Source: an uncultured Oscillospiraceae bacterium (lineage in GTDB: Bacteria > Bacillota > Clostridia > Oscillospirales > Oscillospiraceae). From it: 11,277 bases of DNA. The notes beneath the pieces are model-generated. The model made no database searches, had not been told where the DNA came from, and saw nothing but the letters and a program-made list of their open reading frames with translations. Shown here in pieces: positions 1 to 5,722 of this stretch. The position numbers and the translations under genes are program-made. Each line of letters begins with the position of its first letter. Position 1 is the stretch's first letter. The DNA lies in NCBI GenBank assembly GCA_934572355.1, contig CAKTKV010000037.1, positions 1 to 11,277 on the forward strand, given 5' to 3'.

Positions 1-20
1 CTCTTATTTTTCCCCACATG

Positions 21-66
21 CTAAAAGTTGGAGTGCCCAGGTTTACCCGGGTACCCCAACTTTTAG
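21..66. repeat. Long imperfect hairpin, 21-base arms with 4-base loop
   Basis: Arms 21-41 and 46-66 pair around the loop TTTA (42-45). The outer 11 bases are perfect (CTAAAAGTTGG at 21-31 against CCAACTTTTAG at 56-66). The inner part has A-C mismatches at 32/55 and 39/48 and a G-T pair at 35/52. Read from the minus strand, the two mismatches become G-U wobbles and the wobble becomes one mismatch, so an RNA from that strand folds slightly better. It lies beyond the end of the minus-strand trmO operon. The outer stem has an A-run facing a T-run, as in bidirectional terminators, but the T-run is only four bases. It could instead be a dispersed palindromic repeat. The structure is seen directly; its function is not known. 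Confidence 0.6.
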
Positions 67-82
67 TTTACAACCTTAAATT

Positions 83-118
83 ATATGCGCGCTGCGATAT
101 TTCTCGCAGCGCGCATAT
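83..118. terminator. GC-rich 15-bp perfect hairpin, candidate transcription terminator
   Basis: Bases 83-97 (ATATGCGCGCTGCGA) and 104-118 are exact reverse complements around a 6-base loop (98-103). The stem core is very GC-rich and both ends are AT-rich, so an RNA from either strand leaves a strong stem followed by a short A/U stretch. It is the best terminator candidate for the trmO end of the minus-strand operon, whose last stop codon is at 146-148. The U-tract is poor on both strands (ATATTTGCTT on plus, ATATAATTTAA on minus), so termination is an inference. Confidence 0.5.
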
Positions 119-133
119 TTGCTTATCTACCAT

Positions 134-158
134 CGCGGAGAAGCGTTACTTCTCCGCG
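134..158. repeat. 10-bp perfect hairpin overlapping the trmO stop codon
   Basis: CGCGGAGAAG (134-143) and CTTCTCCGCG (149-158) are perfect inverted repeats around the 5-base loop 144-148. On the minus strand the 5' arm is made of the last codons of trmO, and the TAA stop (148-146) falls in the loop. No T-run follows on the minus strand; CCTTTTCCC follows on the plus strand. It may protect the 3' end of the mRNA or help the next hairpin (83-118) end transcription. Only the structure is certain. Confidence 0.5.
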
Positions 159-838
159 CCTTTTCCCGCCGATATCACAGTGAGCACATCCCCGGCCACC
201 GTGAACTTCACTTCAAGCCCCGCGAACTCAAGGGCATAGACGCGGCTGCTGTCGTGCTGATAGCGCGGTCGCGGGTCGTTTGCGAGCACGCCCGTCAGCG
301 CGGCGCGCTTATCCTCCGGTACACGCTCCTGCACTCCCGCCGCGTATTCCACCGTGAGCCTTGCCCCGGAGTCCGGGGCAAAGCCGCCGCTTGCTCCGGG
401 GTGACAGTCGGCGTAGGGGATGTATGGCTTGATGTCGTATATCGGTGTGCCGTCCATGAGGTCGGCACCCGCGACGCGCAGGACTGTCCCCAGCCCCTCG
501 CGCTTTTCGGCCCCCAGCAGCTTCACGCAGCTCAGCCCAAGCGCGTTCGGGCGGAACGGGGAGCGCGTCGCGAATACTCCGAGCCGCGTGTTCCCGCCGA
601 GTCGCGGCGGCCGCACCGTCGGCGACCAGTCCTCGCGCACGTTCTCGGAAAACTGCCATATCAGCCACAGGTGGCTGAAGTCCTCTATCCCGCGCAGCGC
701 CTCGTCATTGTGGTATTCCGGTTCAAAAACTATTAAGCTCTCAAGCTCGCTCACGATCCCGGCCTGCCGGGGGATGCCGAACTTCGTCGGAAAATCGCTC
801 CGGATGCGGGCGATGGTTTTCAGTGTGTAACCGCTCAT
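146..838 (-). CDS. trmO: TrmO (TsaA/YaeB family) tRNA t6A37 N6-methyltransferase
   Basis: 230-residue protein of the UPF0066/TsaA family, which uses S-adenosylmethionine to methylate t6A at position 37 of threonine tRNA, giving m6t6A. Family motifs seen: FGIPRQAG (20-27), EDFSHLWLIW (52-61), TVRPPRLGGN (74-83), GVFATRSPFRPNALGLS (87-103) and DGTPIYDIKPYIPYAD (129-144). The C-terminal domain holds DPRPRYQHD (188-196). Length is close to the E. coli protein. The reading frame runs open further upstream to 913, but the family starts just before the TLKTIARIRSDF segment, so the ATG at 838-836 is chosen. That ATG overlaps the TGA of the protease gene by 4 bases (ATGA) and has no clear ribosome binding site, which suggests translational coupling. 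It is the last gene of the minus-strand unit. The assignment is firm; the exact tRNA substrate here is by family. Confidence 0.93.
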   Translation of the reverse strand: MSGYTLKTIARIRSDFPTKFGIPRQAGIVSELESLIVFEPEYHNDEALRGIEDFSHLWLIWQFSENVREDWSPTVRPPRLGGNTRLGVFATRSPFRPNALGLSCVKLLGAEKREGLGTVLRVAGADLMDGTPIYDIKPYIPYADCHPGASGGFAPDSGARLTVEYAAGVQERVPEDKRAALTGVLANDPRPRYQHDSSRVYALEFAGLEVKFTVAGDVLTVISAGKGAEK

Positions 839-1548
839 GACATATTTTGCAGCGCATAGAGCGCCTGAAGTGATATGGCGTTTACGGCCGCGTGGAAGAA
901 TATGCTGCTCCATATACTGTTCGTGCGCTCATAGCAGCGCGCCAGCAGCAGCGACACCGGGATGTACTGTATAATGTATATCCAGTTTATTGGATCGGCG
1001 ATCGCGAAGCCCCATACGTGATACAGCGAAAATGCCAGCGCGCTGACGGTGTAAGCCGCAAAGCGGCTGCGGCGGCGCAGCGTACCGAATATACCGGCGC
1101 GGAACATAAGCTCCTCCGCCACCGGCGCGAGAAATACCGACATCGCCTTGACCCAGCGCAGGTCGATATTTGCCATGTCTATGATCGCGTTGTTATTCGG
1201 GTTCGAGGCGTTCGGCAGCACCGCGAGAATAATTATGCTCGTGCAGTAATTGCAGACCGTCATCAGCAGATAGCCCGCGATTATCTCAAGCGCGCAGTGC
1301 AGCATGTGGTCGCACAGCGGGTCGAAGTCGCGGCGCAGGAAGCGGAACTCGAAGATAAGCATATAGATAAAGCCTATCGAGTAGCACAGCACATTTGCCG
1401 TCACCTCGTCTATAAGCCCTGCGTATACCGACAGCCATGTCATCAGCAGCGGCAGCAGCGCCACGTGAAACGGGATGTACGATAGCGCCATGATGCGCTC
1501 GCGCTTTGTCATCTCGCTTGTGAACGGGGGTAAAGCTCTCTTGTTCAT
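835..1548 (-). CDS. CPBP-family intramembrane glutamic endopeptidase (Abi/CAAX-like)
   Basis: 237-residue polytopic membrane protein. The three CPBP (Rce1/Abi) active-site motifs are present in order: EELMFR (E145, E146, R150), FxxxH (F173-H177) and HxxxN (H219-N223), each inside or beside a hydrophobic segment. Hydrophobic stretches near 24-44, 52-70, 85-111, 165-182 and 188-204 suggest about six to eight membrane spans. The family includes Rce1-type prenyl-protein proteases and bacteriocin self-immunity proteins; the substrate cannot be told here and there is no bacteriocin gene nearby. The ATG at 1548 shares its A with the mutS stop (TGATG) and follows GAGGGG, so coupled translation is likely; ATG at 1512 is an alternative start. 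It lies between mutS and trmO, with no evident functional link to either. Confidence 0.85.
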   Translation of the reverse strand: MNKRALPPFTSEMTKRERIMALSYIPFHVALLPLLMTWLSVYAGLIDEVTANVLCYSIGFIYMLIFEFRFLRRDFDPLCDHMLHCALEIIAGYLLMTVCNYCTSIIILAVLPNASNPNNNAIIDMANIDLRWVKAMSVFLAPVAEELMFRAGIFGTLRRRSRFAAYTVSALAFSLYHVWGFAIADPINWIYIIQYIPVSLLLARCYERTNSIWSSIFFHAAVNAISLQALYALQNMS

Positions 1549-4151
1549 CAGCCCCTCGCTTTCTTTTGCAGCTCGAAGAGCAGGTTCATCGCCTCAAGCG
1601 GAGTGAGCGTGTTGAGGTCGGCGCTCTCGAGCATCTGCCGTATCTCGTCCGTGCCGACGTCTGCAAAGCTTATCTGCCCGTCGTCCGCGGCATCCGCTCT
1701 CGGCAGCGCGCTTATGCCGTCGGCCTCAAGCTCCTTGAGGTAACCCTTGGCCTTGCTTATCACGGCCTCCGGCAGCCCCGCGAGCTTTGCGACCTCTATG
1801 CCGTAGCTGTCGTCCGCCGCGCCGCGCACAATCTTGCGCAGGAACACAAGGTTCCCACCCTGCTTCTTTGCGCTTATGCTGTAGTTGCGCACGCCTTGTA
1901 TCTCGCCCTCGAGCGCGGAGAGCTCATGGTAGTGCGTGGCAAACATCGTCTTCGCGCCGAGCTTGCGCTTGTCCGCGCAGTATTCAAGCACCGCGCGGGC
2001 TATCGCCATCCCGTCAAAGGTCGAGGTACCGCGGCCTATCTCGTCGAGGATCAGGAGAGACGCCGAAGTCGCGTGCTTGAGGATCGAGGCCATCTCGCTC
2101 ATCTCCACCATGAAGGTGGACTGACCTGAGGCCAGATCGTCGGACGCGCCTATGCGGGTAAAGACCCTGTCGACTATGCCGATCGTCGCGCTCTTTGCCG
2201 GGACGAAGGAGCCTATCTGCGCCATCAGCATGATGAGCGCCGTCTGGCGCATGTAGGTAGATTTACCTGCCATGTTCGGACCCGTGACTATCGCGGCGCG
2301 GTCGTCACTGTCGTTGAGGTATGTGTCGTTCGGGACGAAGAGCACGTCCTTCATCGCCTGCTCGACGACCGGGTGCCGCCCCTGGATTATCTGCAATTCG
2401 CGCGAGGTGTCGACCTCGGGCATCGTGTAGTTGTTGCGTACGGCGGTCTCGGCGAGGGAGCAGAGCGCGTCGAGCCGCGCCACGGCGTCCGCCGCGGCCT
2501 GTACGCGGTCTACCTTTTCCGCCACGCTCAGGCGTACCTCGGTGAAGTACTGGTACTCCAGCTCGTTCACCCTGTCGCGCGCCGTCAAAAGCGTCGTCTC
2601 AAGCTCCTTGAGCTCTGGGGTGAAATAGCGCTCGCTCGAAACGAGCGTCTGCTTGCGTATGTATTCTTCGGGAACCTTTTCAAGTCCCGCGGAATTGGGC
2701 ACATCGATATAGTAGCCGAACACGCGGTTGTAGCCGACCTTCAGCTTCTTCGCGCCGGTGCGCTGGCGCTCGCGCGTTTCCAGCTCCTGCACCATCTGCG
2801 CGCCGTTGTCGCGTATATTGCGCAGCCGGTCGACCTCCTCGGAATAGCCCGTGCGCAGCACGCCGCCCTCGCGCACGGAAAACGGCGGCTCGTCGCATAT
2901 CGCGCGGTCTATCTCCGCGCGCATGTCGTCAAGTGCGTCCATCCCCGCGATGCTTTTGAGCTCCGCGCTCTCAAACGGGGCGAGCAGCTCCTTGAGCCGC
3001 GGCAGCACCGCCGCGCAGTTCGAGAGCGAGCGCAGGTCGCGCCCGCCGGCCGTGCCGTATACCGCGCGGCCGACAAGCCGCTGCATGTCCGTTATCTCGC
3101 GCAGTACCGCCATCAGCTCTCCGCGCGCGACGTTGTTTGAGTATAGCTCGTTTACCGCCGTGAGCCGGCGCTTTATCGCCACTGCCGACAGCAGCGGTCT
3201 CTCCACCCATGAGCGCAGCATGCGTCCGCCCATCGGGGTCTTCGTCTTATCCAGCACCCACAGCAGCGAGCCCTTCTTCTCCCCGCTGCGCAGGGATTCC
3301 GTCAGCTCAAGGTTGCGGCGCGTGACCCAGTCGAGCTCCATGTACCGCCCGCCGTAAAATACGTCGAGCCGGTTTATGTGGCTGATGTCGAATTTCTGCG
3401 TCTCCTTTATATAGCCGAGCAGCGCCCCCGCCGCGCAGACCGCGCCGGGCTGCCCGTCAAGGCCGCACTGGTCGATGTCCGTGAAGCCGAACTGCCTGCA
3501 CAGCAGCACCGATGCCGGGAGATATTCAAACCCATCCGACGCGCTCTCCGGCATGGCCTCAAGCTTTCGTGTGACGAACTCGTATATATGCTCGTTCTCC
3601 TTTGCGCCGGGAGAGAGGATGACCTCGCGCGGGGCAAAGCGGCCAAGCTCGTTTATAATGTGGCTCACCGCGTCCCCGTCAAAGGCCGCGCAGCAGAATT
3701 CGCCCGTGGACACGTCGCAGAACGCGACGCCGCCCTCACGGGAAGCGAGGTACACCGCGCCTATATAGGTGCTCTTGCCTTCTTCGAGCATTGAGCTTTC
3801 CGTCACCGTGCCGGGCGTGATTATGCGTATGACGTCCCTCTGCACAAGCCCCTTTGCCAGTGCCGGGTCCTCTGTCTGCTCGCATATCGCGACCTTGTAG
3901 CCCTTGGCGATGAGCCGCGCGATGTAGGCCTCCGCGCTGTGGTACGGCACTCCGCACATCGGCGTGCGCTCGTCGGGGTCCTCAACGGAGCGGTCGCGCG
4001 TCGTCAGCGCGAGGTCAAGCTCGCGCGAGGCGATCTTCGCGTCGTCGTTGAACATCTCGTAGAAGTCGCCGAGACGGAAGAACAGCAGGCAGTCCTGATG
4101 CTGCTGTTTTATTTCGTTGTACTGCTTTTTCATGGGTGTAAGCTCAGCCAT
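1548..4151 (-). CDS. mutS: DNA mismatch repair protein MutS
   Basis: 867 residues, the usual size for MutS1. It binds mispaired and small unpaired bases as a dimer and, after ATP exchange, slides on DNA and recruits MutL. Seen in order: the mismatch-wedge motif F30-Y31-E32 in the N-terminal domain; connector and lever regions; clamp region around 430-540; Walker A GPNMAGKST (624-632); the GQSTFMVEM signature loop (676-684); Walker B LLILDE (699-704); and ATHYHEL (738-744). Near the C-terminus QISFA (826-830) resembles the beta-clamp binding motif of Bacillus MutS (QLSFF). The start MAELTPMKKQY matches the family; upstream GAGAG is a modest ribosome binding site. It lies 32 bases after miaB and runs into the CPBP gene with a 1-base overlap. 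All key residues are intact, so it should be active. Confidence 0.98.
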   Translation of the reverse strand: MAELTPMKKQYNEIKQQHQDCLLFFRLGDFYEMFNDDAKIASRELDLALTTRDRSVEDPDERTPMCGVPYHSAEAYIARLIAKGYKVAICEQTEDPALAKGLVQRDVIRIITPGTVTESSMLEEGKSTYIGAVYLASREGGVAFCDVSTGEFCCAAFDGDAVSHIINELGRFAPREVILSPGAKENEHIYEFVTRKLEAMPESASDGFEYLPASVLLCRQFGFTDIDQCGLDGQPGAVCAAGALLGYIKETQKFDISHINRLDVFYGGRYMELDWVTRRNLELTESLRSGEKKGSLLWVLDKTKTPMGGRMLRSWVERPLLSAVAIKRRLTAVNELYSNNVARGELMAVLREITDMQRLVGRAVYGTAGGRDLRSLSNCAAVLPRLKELLAPFESAELKSIAGMDALDDMRAEIDRAICDEPPFSVREGGVLRTGYSEEVDRLRNIRDNGAQMVQELETRERQRTGAKKLKVGYNRVFGYYIDVPNSAGLEKVPEEYIRKQTLVSSERYFTPELKELETTLLTARDRVNELEYQYFTEVRLSVAEKVDRVQAAADAVARLDALCSLAETAVRNNYTMPEVDTSRELQIIQGRHPVVEQAMKDVLFVPNDTYLNDSDDRAAIVTGPNMAGKSTYMRQTALIMLMAQIGSFVPAKSATIGIVDRVFTRIGASDDLASGQSTFMVEMSEMASILKHATSASLLILDEIGRGTSTFDGMAIARAVLEYCADKRKLGAKTMFATHYHELSALEGEIQGVRNYSISAKKQGGNLVFLRKIVRGAADDSYGIEVAKLAGLPEAVISKAKGYLKELEADGISALPRADAADDGQISFADVGTDEIRQMLESADLNTLTPLEAMNLLFELQKKARG

Positions 4152-4183
4152 GACAGTTTCTCTCTTTCGTTAAGTTGCGTATC

Positions 4184-5596
4184 TCAGACTATCTCGCCGT
4201 ACAGCGCCCATGTGTTGCTGGCGGTGATCTTCACATCGATGAATTTTCCTATGAGGCTGCTCTCGCCCTTGAGGTGGACGAGCCTGCCTCCGTTTGTGCG
4301 GCTCGAGAGGTTATATTCGTCGCGCCCGGTCTCGCCGTCGACGAGCACGCGCAGCGTCTTTCCCTCGTATTCCTTGTGCTTCTCACCGGAGATGCGGTTC
4401 GATACCTCGGTGAGCCGGTCGAAATGCTCCTGCTTCTGCTCGCGCGTGTATGGGTCGGGCATGGACGCCGCCGGGGTACCGACGCGCTTTGAGTAGATGA
4501 AGGTGAACATCGCGTCGTAGCGCACCTCTTCGCAGAGGCTTATCGTGTCCTCGAAGTCCTCGTCCGTCTCGCCGGGGAAGCCGACGATTATGTCCGTCGT
4601 GAGCACGAGGTCGGGCATATAGCGCTTTGCCAGTGCGACCTGATGCAGGTACTTCTCGCGGTTATAGCTGCGGTTCATGAGCTTGAGTATCCTGTCGCTG
4701 CCGGACTGCACGGGCAGGTGCAGCTGATGCGCGCACTTTTCGCACTCGGCCATTGTTTTGAAGAGCTTCTCGGTCGCGTCCTTCGGGTGGCTCGTCATAA
4801 AGCGGATGAGGAAGTCACCCGGAATATCGTTCACCATACGCAGGAGATCTGCAAAATCCACCCCGCTGCCGAGATCCTTGCCGTAGGAGTTGACGTTCTG
4901 GCCGAGCAGCGTAATGTCCTTGTAGCCCTCTTTAACGAGCTGCCGTGCCTCTTCTAAGATATCCTCCGGCTTTCTCGACCGCTCGCGCCCGCGCACGTAT
5001 GGCACGACGCAGTAGGTGCAGAAGTTGTTGCAGCCGTACATGATCGACAGCCACGCCTTGACCGTGCCGTCGCGCCTGAGGGGGATGCCCTCGGCGACCG
5101 CGCCGTCGTCCTTCGCTGTGGCGAAAACACGCTTGTGACTGTCCATCACCCGCAACAGCAGCTCCGGGAAGCGCCACAGCTCATGCGGGCCGAACACGAG
5201 GTCGACCACGGGGTAGGACATTTTTATCTTCTCCGCCATGTGCTCCTGCTGCACCATGCAGCCGCACACGGCGATTATCTGGCCGGGCTTGTTCTTCTTC
5301 GTGTGGTTGAGCGCGCCGACATTGCCGAGCACGCGCATCTCCGCGTGCTCGCGCACCGCGCAGGTGTTCACGACTATCACGTCCGCCTGGAACTCGTCCT
5401 GCGTGAAGCTGTAGCCCATCTCGCTGAGATAACCGCGCAGCTTCTCGCTGTCGGCCTCGTTCTGCTGGCAGCCGTAGGTGTCTACCATTGCGAGCGGGCG
5501 CTGCCCGTCGGCGGTGACGCGGTCGAATATCTGCCGGCAGATATCCTCCTGCTCGTGTATCCTGCTTATATCTATCGTTTTTCTTTCGTAAGGCAT
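4184..5596 (-). CDS. miaB: MiaB tRNA-2-methylthio-N6-dimethylallyladenosine37 synthase
   Basis: 470-residue radical-SAM methylthiotransferase that converts i6A37 of tRNA to ms2i6A, the step after MiaA. The N-terminal methylthiotransferase domain has the three cysteines that hold the auxiliary Fe-S cluster: C43 (DTYGCQQNEAD), C79 (NTCAVREHAE) and C113 (CGC). The radical-SAM cluster motif is C189-x3-C193-x2-C196 (YGCNNFCTYC). The end (about 400-468) is a TRAM RNA-binding domain. NTCAVREHAE and the VPYVRGRERSR stretch fit MiaB better than RimO or MtaB. The frame is open to 5644, but AGGAGA at 5608-5603 sits 6 bases before the ATG at 5596 (MPYERKTID), so this start is chosen. It is the first gene of the minus-strand unit. 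It has an N-terminal extension of about 30 residues before the core, common in Clostridia. Confidence 0.96.
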   Translation of the reverse strand: MPYERKTIDISRIHEQEDICRQIFDRVTADGQRPLAMVDTYGCQQNEADSEKLRGYLSEMGYSFTQDEFQADVIVVNTCAVREHAEMRVLGNVGALNHTKKNKPGQIIAVCGCMVQQEHMAEKIKMSYPVVDLVFGPHELWRFPELLLRVMDSHKRVFATAKDDGAVAEGIPLRRDGTVKAWLSIMYGCNNFCTYCVVPYVRGRERSRKPEDILEEARQLVKEGYKDITLLGQNVNSYGKDLGSGVDFADLLRMVNDIPGDFLIRFMTSHPKDATEKLFKTMAECEKCAHQLHLPVQSGSDRILKLMNRSYNREKYLHQVALAKRYMPDLVLTTDIIVGFPGETDEDFEDTISLCEEVRYDAMFTFIYSKRVGTPAASMPDPYTREQKQEHFDRLTEVSNRISGEKHKEYEGKTLRVLVDGETGRDEYNLSSRTNGGRLVHLKGESSLIGKFIDVKITASNTWALYGEIV

Positions 5597-5602
5597 TGTT
5601 AA

Positions 5603-5608
5603 TCTCCT
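5603..5608 (-). promoter_or_regulatory. Ribosome binding site of miaB
   Basis: AGGAGA on the minus strand, 6 bases before the ATG at 5596. It decides the miaB start against the in-frame ATG at 5644, which lies inside the predicted promoter region. Confidence 0.75.
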
Positions 5609-5634
5609 GTGAATCCGAATCTGAATAGCATTTA

Positions 5635-5664
5635 ATTTTAACATAAAAGGAGTGGAACTTTCAA
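5635..5664 (-). promoter_or_regulatory. Sigma-70/SigA-type promoter for miaB-mutS-CPBP-trmO
   Basis: On the minus strand TTGAAA (5664-5659) and TAAAAT (5640-5635) each match the consensus at five of six positions and are 18 bases apart. The start point would fall near 5628, giving a leader of about 30 bases before miaB. The -35 box overlaps the small inverted repeat at 5659-5670 and lies inside the opposite promoter. This is read by eye only. Confidence 0.6.
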
Positions 5665-5681
5665 CTGAAATAATGTATAAT
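5653..5681 (+). promoter_or_regulatory. Sigma-70/SigA-type promoter for mutL and downstream genes
   Basis: A perfect TATAAT lies at 5676-5681. The best -35 at 17-base spacing is TGGAAC (5653-5658), only three of six matches, so the promoter is either weak or activator-dependent. The start would be near 5688, with a leader of about 35 bases before mutL. The element overlaps the divergent miaB promoter. Confidence 0.5.
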
Positions 5682-5708
5682 AGTTCACTAATTAAAAGAT
5701 AGACTCAC

Positions 5709-5712
5709 GAGG
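5709..5712 (+). promoter_or_regulatory. Ribosome binding site of mutL
   Basis: GAGG lies 10 bases before the ATG at 5723 and only 4 before the ATG at 5717. Spacing and homology together favour 5723, although 10 bases is at the long end. Confidence 0.5.
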
Positions 5713-5722
5713 TTAAATGTTC

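Noticed and set aside
1..20. T-run (ATTTTT) at the left edge as the end of a plus-strand terminator
   Set aside because: The matching stem would lie outside the window, so it cannot be supported.
46..57. Cloning-vector-like CCCGGGTACC in the first hairpin
   Set aside because: It is part of a longer hairpin whose flanks do not match a polylinker; the resemblance is due to the palindromic restriction sites.
2373..3140. 255-codon plus-strand open frame inside mutS
   Set aside because: Antisense shadow of the MutS core; its sequence is rich in Arg, Ala and His without family features.
5597..5644. Earlier in-frame ATG for miaB at 5644
   Set aside because: It lies upstream of the likely transcription start and lacks the AGGAGA site that precedes the ATG at 5596.
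5655..5686. LexA-like box (GAAC...GTTC) before mutL
   Set aside because: The half sites are 24 bases apart, whereas the Gram-positive LexA site has them 4 bases apart.
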